64,000 nucleotides of DNA from Rhodoblastus acidophilus (lineage in GTDB: Bacteria; Pseudomonadota; Alphaproteobacteria; Rhizobiales; Beijerinckiaceae): contig NZ_WNKS01000007.1 in NCBI RefSeq assembly GCF_009720655.1, positions 62,001 through 126,000 of the forward strand, in the 5' to 3' direction. Of this stretch, positions 7,601 to 15,399 are shown piece after piece. A program made the translations under genes and the position numbers. The notes beneath the pieces were generated by a model. It did not search any database and was not told the DNA's origin. It was given only the letters and a program-made list of their open reading frames with translations. How positions within the stretch are numbered: position 1 is the stretch's first letter; every line of letters begins with the position of its first letter.

Positions 7601-9180
7601 TTCACATGAGTGGCAGCATTCTCCAGCTTCGCTCCAGGTCTTCGTGGCGATGGGGATTGTGAGTGTGGCTGCTTGCCTGATGTGTTCTTATCGTTCTGTT
7701 CTCCCGGCAAAGTCGAGTTTCCGTTGGCGTCCATCCACGTTCCGTGGTTGTCGCGCGGTTGAGAATCGCTGAACTTATCGAGCATGCAGGCTCCGACGAT
7801 GTCGTCAGAGTTCTTTTTTTTTTCGCCGTCGCTCGCAACCGCATCTTTGCTGAGCCGCGCCACACCCTGCCCGGTCGTGACTGTTAGCACATCGGCCATG
7901 GGGTCGTTGGGAAGGGTTTCGCCCAAGATTTCGGCGGCGCGGCGGCGGGTCATCATCCCGGCGTTGACCAGAGCCACCAAATTTTCTCGCTGGACCGTGG
8001 GGTCGATCACGGCGTCCGTGCGCCAGGCGAATTCGAGGTTTTGGGCGCCGAGTTGCGTGATGATGGCGTCGCAGAGGCGCTTGATCCAGGCGAGGATGGG
8101 TTGCAGGCCCTCCTCGTTGGACATTTGCGTCTGCGTCTCGCTGGTCGAGCGATTCATCTGGTTGATGAAGGGTTGTGGCGACACCGAAAAGGCGAAGCAG
8201 ACGACTCGGGCGATCCACTCGTCAAACGCGTTTTTCAGCTCGGGTTCGCGGGTCTGTATAAACGTCTTGGCGACGCCGCCGGGGACGAATTTCGCGCGCC
8301 GGCGCCTCGCGAGATCGCCGTCGAAATAGAGGTCCCAATAATCCTGAAAGTTCTTGATCTGGTCGGGGGTCCAGCTGTCGGGCACGCCGATCAGGCTCTC
8401 GGGGATGTTGCCCTCGGTGTAGTAGTTGAGTTGGTGCAGCTGGCGCTTGATGCCGATGTTGACCGTGGCGATGATTTGTTCGACGGGGGAAAAACCGTAG
8501 GCGCGGTGGCTACGCAGGTTGCGCGGGCGATAGATGATGTCGCGCGCGGTGTAGTCGACCGCCGGCAAGCCCTTTAAAATTTGCTGGTAGGCAACGGGGT
8601 GGACTTGTTTGCCACCCTGCTTGAAGGGGCGCGGGGTGCGGCCCCAGAAATCGAGGACGGGTTTGATGGTGGCGCCGTCGAGCGGGTGCAGGCCCAACAA
8701 ATTGCCGGCGCGGTCGCGCTCGCACCAGAGCGCGGGGGCGTCGATGACGAACAAATCTTCGAGGATCATGCGCAGCCAGGCGTTCCAGTCGTGTGCGCCG
8801 TCGGGGCTCTGCAAAAAAGTTTCGACGCGGGCGATTTCGGCGGGGTCGGCGTGGCGGCCGGGTTTGGCGCGAATGGTCCAGTTCATGCGCTCGACCTGAT
8901 CTTTGCGCGTCTCGATGACAAGGCGCAGCAGGTCGTAGGCGTCGGCGAGCGCGCGAAGGTCGGCGAAGGAGATGGGCTCATACCCTCTCGCGCGCGCGGA
9001 AAGGTTGTACCCGGCCGGGAAATCCCACTGGCGGCCGGCGACGTCGCTCGGGGCGCCGGGATTGATGGGAGTGGAGGGGCCGAACCAGTCGTCGGGCGCC
9101 TGGGCGCTCGCGCTGGCGCGGGCGGAAAATTCCGCAGGCGAAAGGGACCAGCGTGGCAAGCCCGCGCCGCGTTCGGTCAT
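7567..9180 (-). CDS. Phage portal protein with toxin-linker C-terminus
   Basis: Residues about 1-440 are an HK97-type portal, the ring through which DNA is packaged: FADLRALADAYDLLRLVIET, KDQVERMNWTIR, SPVEQIIATVNIGIKRQ and SVSPQPFINQMNRSTSETQ are typical. The remaining 70-100 residues are not portal. They include KFSDSQPRDNHGTWMDANG (from residue 469), the F..SQPRd..G.W linker often seen where alphaproteobacterial phage head proteins carry C-terminal toxin domains, then low-complexity sequence and ENAATHVNPK. In its own frame the protein stops at residue 537. With a -1 shift at codons 528-529 it would continue for 135 residues as a papain-fold toxin, about 664 residues in all. Confidence 0.85.
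   Translation of the reverse strand: MTERGAGLPRWSLSPAEFSARASASAQAPDDWFGPSTPINPGAPSDVAGRQWDFPAGYNLSARARGYEPISFADLRALADAYDLLRLVIETRKDQVERMNWTIRAKPGRHADPAEIARVETFLQSPDGAHDWNAWLRMILEDLFVIDAPALWCERDRAGNLLGLHPLDGATIKPVLDFWGRTPRPFKQGGKQVHPVAYQQILKGLPAVDYTARDIIYRPRNLRSHRAYGFSPVEQIIATVNIGIKRQLHQLNYYTEGNIPESLIGVPDSWTPDQIKNFQDYWDLYFDGDLARRRRAKFVPGGVAKTFIQTREPELKNAFDEWIARVVCFAFSVSPQPFINQMNRSTSETQTQMSNEEGLQPILAWIKRLCDAIITQLGAQNLEFAWRTDAVIDPTVQRENLVALVNAGMMTRRRAAEILGETLPNDPMADVLTVTTGQGVARLSKDAVASDGEKKKNSDDIVGACMLDKFSDSQPRDNHGTWMDANGNSTLPGEQNDKNTSGKQPHSQSPSPRRPGAKLENAATHVNPKTIRKTAGL
7594..7600 (-). other. Candidate -1 slippery heptamer C CCA AAA
   Basis: On the minus strand the portal codons read AAC CCA AAA ACG. 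The heptamer C CCA AAA fits X XXY YYZ. Slipping back one base gives CCC AAA AAC GAT, entering the papain-toxin frame. A five-A run makes indel mutation or sequencing error an equal possibility. Confidence 0.45.
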
Positions 9181-9237
9181 GGGAGTCTCCAGGTATTGAG
9201 TCGCTCGACGCGCTCGACATGCGCGGATGCGTGGGCC

Positions 9238-9287
9238 GCCCTCATCCTTCGAGACGCCCGCTCACGCGGGCTCCTCAGGATGAGGGC
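9238..9287. repeat. Dispersed palindromic element, copy 2
   Basis: GCCCTCATCCTTCGAGACG pairs with CTCCTCAGGATGAGGGC around the loop CCCGCTCACGCGGG. It fills the 125-base gap between terminase and portal genes and is closely related to the copies at 2997-3043 and 9857-9902. Confidence 0.85.
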
Positions 9288-9305
9288 TTCTTCAGAGCGG
9301 CGAGA

Positions 9306-10691
9306 TCATCCCAAGCCGCTCTGCTTTCCCGCCATGGTGCGGTAAAATTCAAAAACAGCGTCGCCGCTTTCCTGGCTGAGCGCCAGGGCGGTGACCGCCC
9401 AGACCAGGGCGTCGACGCGGTCGGGGGAATAGCCGTTTCGCGCCCGATCAAAATCGGGGGTCATGGCGCACATCTGGTCTTCGAGGCGGGCAAAAACCCC
9501 GCAATGTTTGACGCGGCCCTGTTCATAGAGGGCGGCGACCGGCTCGGCGCGGGCGAATTTGCCTCTGCTGGCGCGCACGGCGCGATACGGGATGTTGGCG
9601 TCGATCTGGCGCAGCAGCGTTTCGATCATCTCGCCGCCGTTGTTGACCTCGGCGACGATGCAATCGGCTTCGAAAGTCTTGTAGGCCTCGACGGCGCGAG
9701 TGGCCCAGGCGAGAGGGGTTTCGCCCTGGCGGGAGAGATCGGCGAGGATGCGCACGTGGCGGGTCTCATCGAGACCCGCCACGATCATCCCGCATTCGTC
9801 GGCGTTCTCCCCGGAGGTGGCGGGCGGATCGACTGCGACAACAATGCGGGTGAGTTTCGTCCTTCGAGACGCCGCTTGCAGCGGCTCCTCAGGATGAGGG
9901 TTTTGGCAGCCGATTTGCGCCTGTTCGAGCAGGGCGCGGGTCCAGAGCGCGCCGGGGACATCCATGAGCATTTCGGCGTGCAGCTCCTGGCGGCCCAAGC
10001 GCGTGCCCTCGTATTTGCGCACCACGCGGTTGAGAAAATTTTCGGCGAGGTTGCCGACGTTTTCGAAGGTAGAGTGGCGGGTGTAATAGGTGAGCGGATC
10101 GGCCAGAAGATCGCGCATGAGTTTTGTCGGGCGCGGCGTGGTGGTGAGGATGGCTTGCGGTCTTGTCCCCAGGCGCAGCCCGAAGACCGCCTGATCCCAG
10201 GCCTCGGGATAGCGCCAGGCCGCGATTTCATCGCACCACAGTTTTTGATGCTGCTTGCCGCGCAGGCGCTCCGGCTCCTCGGCGGAGAACAACAGACTCT
10301 TGCCGCCGTTTGGCCATTCCAGCCTGCGTCTGTGCGCGACGTAGCGAGGGCGCTCGTCGCGCGGGCAGGACGCCAGCACGCCGGATTCGCCTTCTACCAT
10401 TACGTCGCGCACATCATCGGCGGTCGCGCCGATCAGGTTGACCATGGCGAAGTCGCGCGCCCATTGGCGCACGGTTTCGGCCCCGGTCCTCGTTTTGCCC
10501 CAGCCGCGACCGGCGAGCGGAAGCCAATAGACCCAATCGCCTTCGGGGATGAGCTGCTCCGGACGCGCCCAAAACGGCCACAGGGTTTTGAGCGATTCCA
10601 GTTCATCCGCGTTGAGGTGGGAAAAGAAGCTGGCGCGCTCACGAGAGGTGAGGCGCGCCAGCTCGCGCGCATGCGTTGGGAGGGGACGCAT
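9306..10691 (-). CDS. Phage terminase large subunit
   Basis: The 461-residue packaging motor has an N-terminal ATPase and a C-terminal nuclease. The Walker A is LAGRGWGKTRTG (59-70), Walker B is KLWCDEI (150-156), a coupling TTTPRP follows (184-189), and the nuclease begins RIVVAVDPPATSG with its acidic residues (VAVD, then VAEVNNGGEM, and DRVDALVWA). Residues 262-279 (CQNPHPEEPLQAASRRTK) are encoded by a dispersed palindromic element read in frame, at the hinge between ATPase and nuclease. It therefore adds about 16 residues without breaking the frame. The gene lies nine bases after the small subunit. Confidence 0.9.
   Translation of the reverse strand: MRPLPTHARELARLTSRERASFFSHLNADELESLKTLWPFWARPEQLIPEGDWVYWLPLAGRGWGKTRTGAETVRQWARDFAMVNLIGATADDVRDVMVEGESGVLASCPRDERPRYVAHRRRLEWPNGGKSLLFSAEEPERLRGKQHQKLWCDEIAAWRYPEAWDQAVFGLRLGTRPQAILTTTPRPTKLMRDLLADPLTYYTRHSTFENVGNLAENFLNRVVRKYEGTRLGRQELHAEMLMDVPGALWTRALLEQAQIGCQNPHPEEPLQAASRRTKLTRIVVAVDPPATSGENADECGMIVAGLDETRHVRILADLSRQGETPLAWATRAVEAYKTFEADCIVAEVNNGGEMIETLLRQIDANIPYRAVRASRGKFARAEPVAALYEQGRVKHCGVFARLEDQMCAMTPDFDRARNGYSPDRVDALVWAVTALALSQESGDAVFEFYRTMAGKQSGLG
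9857..9902. repeat. Dispersed palindromic element, copy 3, inside terminase
   Basis: TCGTCCTTCGAGACGCCGC, loop, then GCGGCTCCTCAGGATGAGGG is the same family as copies 1 and 2, but located within the coding region of the large terminase, where it is read as PHPEEPLQAASRRT without frame disruption. Confidence 0.85.
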
Positions 10692-10700
10692 GGCGCAAAC

Positions 10701-11186
10701 TCAACGGTTCGCGTCTTTGGCCTTTTGGCTTTGGCCGCGCGCGAGATGCTCCAGTTTCTGGATCAAGGTTTTCCGCGCGTCTTCGAGTGAGGTTTCGGCT
10801 TCAAGGCTGGCGTCGAGGCCGAGCAGCTTTGCACGACGATCGATGATGGCCAGCACGCGCTGGGCGGCGGTGGCGTCGCCTTTGAGAGCCTGCTTGTAGT
10901 GAGCGGCCTGCAACTGGTCGAGGCGCATCAGTTCGAGGTCGCGCAGGTCGCGGGCCGGGGCGTGCGGGTTTGAACGCAGCGCCTTGGCGACGATGGCGTA
11001 AACGCGGCTCACCGACACGCGCTTGAAGCCCGCTTCCGGAAGCTTTCTGGAAATCTCGAAAAAGGTGAGGCCGTGGAGGCGCATATTGAGAATGGCGAGG
11101 TCGCGGTTGACGCGGTCGAGGGGGTGATCCTGGGCTTGCGCCTCCTGCCTATTCCTGATCGTTTTGCCGCGCGGAGCCGACGCCAT
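10701..11186 (-). CDS. Phage terminase small subunit
   Basis: The 161-residue protein starts at the ATG giving MASAPRGKTIRNRQ. It has an N-terminal helix-turn-helix-like region (RDLAILNMRLHGLTFFEI, then KRVSVSRVYAIVAKAL) and a helical oligomerisation segment (DLELMRLDQLQAAHYKQAL, then AQRVLAIIDRRAKLLGLD), the layout of small terminases that recognise the packaging site and hand DNA to the large subunit. Members of this family with LLGLDA near the end are common in alphaproteobacterial prophages. It is the first gene of the late operon and lies downstream of an operator-like palindrome at 11346-11359. Confidence 0.8.
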   Translation of the reverse strand: MASAPRGKTIRNRQEAQAQDHPLDRVNRDLAILNMRLHGLTFFEISRKLPEAGFKRVSVSRVYAIVAKALRSNPHAPARDLRDLELMRLDQLQAAHYKQALKGDATAAQRVLAIIDRRAKLLGLDASLEAETSLEDARKTLIQKLEHLARGQSQKAKDANR

Positions 11187-11345
11187 GGTCCATCCATTTC
11201 CCGCCCCGCCTCGGCCCGAAGGCTCCGGGCAAAGCAAAGCCCGGCTCGCTTCGTTTGGGGACGAGGCGGCGCCGGGCGCAAATCTTCAACATGGATATTT
11301 GTAGCGGAAGTCAGTCGACCCGTCAATGGGCAAAATGGGATTTTT

Positions 11346-11359
11346 TGGGATTTAGCCCA
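11346..11359. promoter_or_regulatory. TGGG-N6-CCCA operator, late side
   Basis: TGGGATTTAGCCCA lies in the 272-base gap between the repressor gene and the small terminase. Half-sites TGGGCAAAATGGGA (11327-11340) lie just beside it. The same 14-base pattern occurs twice on the other side of the repressor gene. No clear promoter could be read; the gap holds no other gene. Confidence 0.55.
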
Positions 11360-11458
11360 TTTTTTTGAGAGAGGATGGGCATATAGTTCGTTTTATCGAG
11401 CTAAAGCAATGCCTTGGCGTGGAGGGCCGAGACAAACCCGGCCATGACGGCCCGGTGC

Positions 11459-12196
11459 TCAGTTGACCGTGAAGCGGCCGGAGAAGCGGCCGACAATGCG
11501 GATTTCGTCGGCGCCCGCTTCATAAGGCGCATAGGAGGAATTGACGGAAATGATGCGGACGCGCATCGGGTCCGAGCCCATCACGATCTGCAGACGCTTG
11601 ATTACCAGGCCGTAGCCGTCCCAGAGGGCGAAAATGCCCTCCGGGCTGGGAATGGTGTAGCGCAGGTCGATGAAGACGCGGTCGCCCTCGTACAGGCGCG
11701 GCTCCATGGAATCGCCGATCACCTCGAAGACGCGGATGTGGCGCGGGGCGGAGTGCAGCACGCCCTGAACAATGGTTTCCGGCAGGGTCCACTCGGCGGC
11801 CACTGCCGCCGCGGCGTAGGAATTGCCGTGCGCGTCATGGACGTAGGCCTCGATGGGGACGCCGCCGCCGCCGGCGCCGGCGCGGACGTCCACCTCGAAA
11901 ATGGTCGAGGCTTGCGTCTCCTTGTTGTCGACGACGCGGCGCTCGACGCTGGTGTCGAAGCGGCGGGTGGTCGGCGGCTCATGCGCGGTCTCGCCCTTGC
12001 CGGCGATGAGCCAGTCGAGCGAGCGCCCCAGGGCGCCGGCGAGCTTGTTGAGCGCGGGCAGCGAACCGCCGCGCCCACGCCTGAGCGCATCGCGGACATA
12101 GGTTTCGCCCAGCCCGGCGCGCACGGAGAGGGCCTTCATGTCGAGGCCCTGGCGCGCCATCTCGGCTTCGAGCCGGCTTTTCCACTGGTCGTCCAT
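11459..12196 (-). CDS. CI/LexA-like phage repressor (XRE HTH + peptidase S24)
   Basis: The 245-residue protein has an N-terminal XRE-type HTH (LDMKALSVRAGLGETYVRDA, then LPALNKLAGALGRSLDWLI, residues about 10-65), a linker, and a C-terminal S24 autoprotease with Ser in VIGDSMEPRLYEGDRVFID and Lys in GLVIKRLQ. An Ala-Gly in VRAGAGG is a possible self-cleavage site. Such repressors hold a prophage silent and are inactivated through RecA-stimulated self-cleavage after DNA damage. Palindromes TGGG-N6-CCCA on both sides of the gene are its probable binding sites, giving control of both the packaging genes and the early rightward genes. Confidence 0.9.
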   Translation of the reverse strand: MDDQWKSRLEAEMARQGLDMKALSVRAGLGETYVRDALRRGRGGSLPALNKLAGALGRSLDWLIAGKGETAHEPPTTRRFDTSVERRVVDNKETQASTIFEVDVRAGAGGGGVPIEAYVHDAHGNSYAAAAVAAEWTLPETIVQGVLHSAPRHIRVFEVIGDSMEPRLYEGDRVFIDLRYTIPSPEGIFALWDGYGLVIKRLQIVMGSDPMRVRIISVNSSYAPYEAGADEIRIVGRFSGRFTVN

Positions 12197-12198
12197 GA

Positions 12199-12247
12199 TG
12201 GGATTATTCCCATATTTACGTTAAGGCAGCAAGTGGGCAAATTCCCA
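12199..12247. promoter_or_regulatory. Two TGGG-N6-CCCA operators
   Basis: TGGGATTATTCCCA (12199-12212) abuts the repressor start, and TGGGCAAATTCCCA (12234-12247) directly precedes a rightward -35 box. The two sites are 35 bases apart centre to centre and lie between the repressor and the divergent early gene, the expected place for a lysogeny switch. Confidence 0.65.
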
Positions 12248-12276
12248 TTGACGCCACAACTTCGTTCTTATTATGT
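12248..12276 (+). promoter_or_regulatory. Rightward early promoter
   Basis: TTGACG (12248-12253), 17-base spacer and TTATGT (12271-12276) form a plausible sigma-70 promoter. The operator TGGGCAAATTCCCA ends one base before the -35 box. Transcription would begin near 12283, which excludes the ATG at 12273 as a start. Confidence 0.5.
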
Positions 12277-12320
12277 TCTACCAGCCGTTGCAAGGCGCGT
12301 TCCCCACCACGAGTTCCTCC

Positions 12321-12830
12321 ATGACAAATATCGTCCCGTTCAGCAGTTTCGCCCTTTCCGCCACAAATGTGTTCACGCCGCGCCCCGGCGCCCGGCCCGT
12401 GACAGTCGAAAAGGCCAAGCCGCGACCGGCCGCGCCCAAGACCGGGCGTTTCGGGCTCGCCGCCGAGCCGCGCCCGGTTGCGCGCAAAATCGAGGTCAAG
12501 GCGCCGCCGCCGCCCTCCGCCGCGCAGCTCTATGTGCACAGCGGCTCGACCTATGTGCGCTCCGAAGCCTTCGAACAATGGCTGGACGAGGCGGCGCGGC
12601 GGGTGATTTCGCAAAAGCCGGGACGGATGTCCGGGGCCTACGCGCTCGAAATCCTGGCGCCCCGCACCGCGCGCACCCGCCACTTCGGTGTGCTGGAGCG
12701 GCCGCTGATTGAACTGCTGACGCGGTGCCGGGTGATCACCCACGGGCTGTCGCCGGATCGGTTTTCGGTCAGCTATGGCGGGCTCGGCGGCGAGCTGGCC
12801 CTGACCCTCACCGAATTCGCAGCGCCCTGA
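12321..12830 (+). CDS. RusA-like protein, probably catalytically degenerate
   Basis: The start at 12321 (MTNIVPFSSFALSATNVF) is chosen because the promoter lies over the earlier ATG. The 169-residue protein has a Pro/Ala/Lys-rich N-terminal half. Its C-terminal domain (MSGAYALEILAPRTARTRHF, then RPLIELLTRCRVITHG) follows the order of RusA Holliday-junction resolvases: strand, basic segment, helix with LxDLL-like spacing, gvi. The acidic catalytic residues expected in that family (DxDN-like and DD) are not visible. It may be a non-catalytic relative, or the resemblance may be chance. It is the first rightward gene after the repressor. Confidence 0.45.
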   Translation: MTNIVPFSSFALSATNVFTPRPGARPVTVEKAKPRPAAPKTGRFGLAAEPRPVARKIEVKAPPPPSAAQLYVHSGSTYVRSEAFEQWLDEAARRVISQKPGRMSGAYALEILAPRTARTRHFGVLERPLIELLTRCRVITHGLSPDRFSVSYGGLGGELALTLTEFAAP

Positions 12831-12841
12831 GGGATCCCGCC

Positions 12842-13525
12842 ATGGCCAGACCACGCAAGTCCAAGGTGTCGCTGCCGAAACTCTCCTGTCTCGACGAGAC
12901 GGGAGAGGCGGCGCGCAAAATGCTAAAGGCGTTTCATCGCTCCGGCTACCGCGCCCCGGAAGGGCCCAGCGTCGAACGGCTCTTGCACGCCGGCGAAACG
13001 GCGCATGTGGAGCGCTTTTCAGAAGTGGTGGAGGTGGCGCGCGGGGACACGTTCGAGGCGGTGGCGGTGGATTTCGTCCGCCTGCGCATCGACGACGGGC
13101 CGCTGGCGCGGTTGCGCGACCGGGGGCAACTCGACCGCGACGACAAGGCGCGCAACTGGGCGCTGGGACTGGCGGGCGAAAAATACCGGCACATGTACTT
13201 TCGCTCCGGGCTGGACCCGCTGCATTCGCTGGACCCGACGCGGGAGGTGGCCACGGATTACGCGCCAGGCGCCCTGTGGCGCAGCGAGTCGCAACTCGAC
13301 GCGCTGCAACGATTTTGGGCCGCGCGCGACGCGATCCCCGAGGATTTCCGCTCAGCCGTCGCCGCCATTGTGCTGGAGGACCGCGAAATCGTCGATGTCG
13401 GACGGGAGATCGGCGCGTATCGCGACGCCAAGATGGCCGGCGCCGTCGCGCTGTTCATCCTGCGCCGGGGGCTTTCCGCGTTGGCGCGACACTATCGGAT
13501 GATCGCGGCCGTGGATGCGTCGTGA
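12842..13525 (+). CDS. Prophage regulator-like protein (DUF6456-like C-terminus)
   Basis: The 227-residue protein starts MARPRKSKVSLPKLSC, 11 bases after the previous gene. The central part is acidic and helical (RLRDRGQLDRDDKARNWALG). The last 80 residues (SQLDALQRFWAARDAI, then VLEDREIVDVGREIGAY and FILRRGLSALARHY) resemble the DUF6456 pattern found in alphaproteobacterial and prophage regulators, where a terminal helix ends in L.ALARHY. It might act as a late regulator because it lies beside the repressor and opposite the packaging genes, but this is inference from position. It is the last recognisable prophage gene on this side. Confidence 0.55.
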   Translation: MARPRKSKVSLPKLSCLDETGEAARKMLKAFHRSGYRAPEGPSVERLLHAGETAHVERFSEVVEVARGDTFEAVAVDFVRLRIDDGPLARLRDRGQLDRDDKARNWALGLAGEKYRHMYFRSGLDPLHSLDPTREVATDYAPGALWRSESQLDALQRFWAARDAIPEDFRSAVAAIVLEDREIVDVGREIGAYRDAKMAGAVALFILRRGLSALARHYRMIAAVDAS

Positions 13526-13560
13526 AATCGGGCCGCGCCGTCGCGAACGGCGCAGCTCCC

Positions 13561-14661
13561 CTATGGCAAGAGGCCGTCGAGTTTGGCCACGAGGGCCGCA
13601 AGCTCGACCTGGCTGTGAACCCCTGCTTTTTGCATGGCCGCCTTGAGGTGGCCGCGCGCCGTTCCGATCCCGATGTCGAGACATGTCGCCGCCTGGTGGA
13701 GACTGTGCCCGGCGGCGACAAGACCGACCACATCGCTTTCGCGGCCGGTCAGAGACAGGGACGAGGCCAGGAGGCCGAGGGTCCGCGGGCCCGCGACGAC
13801 TTTTCGGGTGACATCGACCACGACGGCGAAGGCCGCGGTCCGCGCGAACACGTCGCGCGCGGGACCATCGACGGGAACAGCCACGAGCAGGGGATTCGGA
13901 AACAGGATCGAGCCGCTGATCCGAACGATCGCCGGGGACCCGCGTCCACAGGCGGATTGAATCGCCGCATTGATCCGCTTCTGTTCGTTGGCGAGGCGCG
14001 AGGTCAATCGTGCGCGGACAATGTCGAGCAGATCGGGGATGACGCCCTGCGCGGGTTCATTGGCGTCCACGACGCTTCCGTCGCGCGCGAGCGCGAACGC
14101 CGGAAGGTCGCGCTCCAGGAACAGGCTCGCATGAACCCCGGTCTGCTTTTCGAAATGCGTCTGGCAAATGGAAGCCGCCGCATCCAGAAAAGGCGCAATG
14201 GCGTCAAAATGCCGAAGCTCGTCGGAGCCGAAAGCGGCGTCACGCGCGCCGCGGAAGAAATTGAAGCGATAATAGCCGGATGAAGACGCCAGCAACCTGA
14301 TCCTGACGCCGCGGACCATTTCATTCGGCCGGCAAAACTCCTGATAGAACGCATTCTTCACGCAGGACGCGCTTGACGGATCGAGATCCCGTTCGAATGC
14401 GGGCGCAGGAAGCTCATTGAGGATCAGACCGACGTAGTCCGTCGGGACAATCCCTGACCGGAATTGATCGTAAACCTCGGCGAGGGCCACGCTCGGAGTC
14501 GCAAGAAAATCGCTGCTCGTGGTGTGAATGAAGCCGCCGCCAAAGGATCGGCCCGCCGAAGCCAGGTTTTGCAGGGGGGCGCCGAGTTCGTGGCCGAGGA
14601 TCACCGCCTGGAGAACATCGTTCGCCGCCGCACGCAATTCGGCATGGTTGAGCTCGCCCAT
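13561..14661 (-). CDS. LuxR-family transcriptional regulator
   Basis: The 366-residue protein ends with a clear LuxR/FixJ-type HTH: LTGRESDVVGLVAAGHSLHQ, then TARGHLKAAMQKAGVHSQVE (about residues 300-360). The N-terminal 280 residues are not a receiver domain. They contain a PAS- or GAF-like region (LPAFALARDGSVVDANEPAQ) seen in stand-alone LuxR regulators of unknown signal. It is monocistronic and begins MGELNHAELRAAANDV. The ligand and targets cannot be deduced. It marks the return to apparent chromosomal sequence next to the prophage. Confidence 0.85.
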   Translation of the reverse strand: MGELNHAELRAAANDVLQAVILGHELGAPLQNLASAGRSFGGGFIHTTSSDFLATPSVALAEVYDQFRSGIVPTDYVGLILNELPAPAFERDLDPSSASCVKNAFYQEFCRPNEMVRGVRIRLLASSSGYYRFNFFRGARDAAFGSDELRHFDAIAPFLDAAASICQTHFEKQTGVHASLFLERDLPAFALARDGSVVDANEPAQGVIPDLLDIVRARLTSRLANEQKRINAAIQSACGRGSPAIVRISGSILFPNPLLVAVPVDGPARDVFARTAAFAVVVDVTRKVVAGPRTLGLLASSLSLTGRESDVVGLVAAGHSLHQAATCLDIGIGTARGHLKAAMQKAGVHSQVELAALVAKLDGLLP

Positions 14662-14855
14662 TGCGTTCCCTTCGCGGCCTGTTCAAACGAGCCGCAATTT
14701 TTCCGTCAGCAAATTGACATGCAAACCCCTTAACCTGCGACAATTCAGCGCAGCCGGAGCTGAGTCGGCGGAGGCCCGTCCTCTGCCAAATGGGAGAGGC
14801 GCGCCGAACCCTCCCGTGATCATTTCCGGCGGAAGACAAAAAGGGATCTGGAAGC

Positions 14856-15119
14856 ATGCGCGATTGCAGTTTCGCAGAACACGCGTCGTCCGCCAAAGAA
14901 AAACGTGCCGAAAAATTCGTTGTCTGCGCCGGCGGTTATCCTCTTTCGCGCCTGCCCACGTTCGCGGCGGCGGCGGAACAGGCGAGCGCCTTCGTCCGCT
15001 TCATGCCGAGCGACGAAATCTCGATTTACGAGGTTGAAACTGGCATTCATTTCGACGTCCCCGAAAAGGGTCTCATCAATGGAGACCGTGTCGAAACGTT
15101 CCCGCCTCAGCCGGAATGA
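14856..15119 (+). CDS. Small hypothetical protein
   Basis: The 87-residue protein, MRDCSFAEHASSAKEKRAEK, overlaps the start of the XRE gene that follows by four bases (ATGA), which supports translation. The middle (AAAAEQASAFVRFMPSDEIS) is helical and the end (YEVETGIHFDVPEKGLING) looks like a short beta hairpin. I do not recognise the family. Its coupling to a small HTH gene suggests a two-gene regulatory unit. Confidence 0.5.
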   Translation: MRDCSFAEHASSAKEKRAEKFVVCAGGYPLSRLPTFAAAAEQASAFVRFMPSDEISIYEVETGIHFDVPEKGLINGDRVETFPPQPE

Positions 15120-15391
15120 CGCGCCTTCACCTTCCCTCCCATGCGCTCACGCGAGACCGCGACCGGACCGGAAACGCGATCGATCAAATGGTCGGCCGCG
15201 CGATACGTCGTCGGCGTCTTCAGCGCGACATGACGCGCGACCAACTGGCTGAGGTCGCGCAGGTCGCGCAGGCCCTCATCGACGACTATGAAGCGGGGCG
15301 AAAACGCGCGCGCGCCGAACATCTCCAGCGGATCGCCCGTGCGCTCGGCGTCGCCCCGGCCCATTTCTTCGATCGGCCCAGGCCGCAGTAG
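15116..15391 (+). CDS. XRE-family HTH regulator
   Basis: The 91-residue protein is essentially one HTH domain: VGRAIRRRRLQRDMTRDQLA, then LIDDYEAGRKRARAEHLQRI and ARALGVAPAHFFD, the standard five-helix Cro/C1 pattern ending with L.V....F. There is a short N-terminal extension with no motif. The start overlaps the upstream small gene. There is no sensor or protease domain, so it should be a simple DNA-binding regulator. Target genes are unknown; the neighbours downstream are on the opposite strand. Confidence 0.85.
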   Translation: MTRLHLPSHALTRDRDRTGNAIDQMVGRAIRRRRLQRDMTRDQLAEVAQVAQALIDDYEAGRKRARAEHLQRIARALGVAPAHFFDRPRPQ

Positions 15392-15399
15392 CTCGCGAC

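Noticed and set aside
9153-10790. A 545-codon open frame on the plus strand
   Set aside because: It is antisense to the terminase genes, which have clear Walker motifs on the minus strand.
12273-12320. Upstream ATG for the RusA-like gene
   Set aside because: It falls within the predicted -10 box (12271-12276), so a transcript from that promoter would not contain it.
1-13525. Classical gene transfer agent cluster
   Set aside because: The order of head genes is similar to any HK97-type phage, but the S24 repressor with operators and absence of recognisable GTA-specific genes make a prophage more likely.
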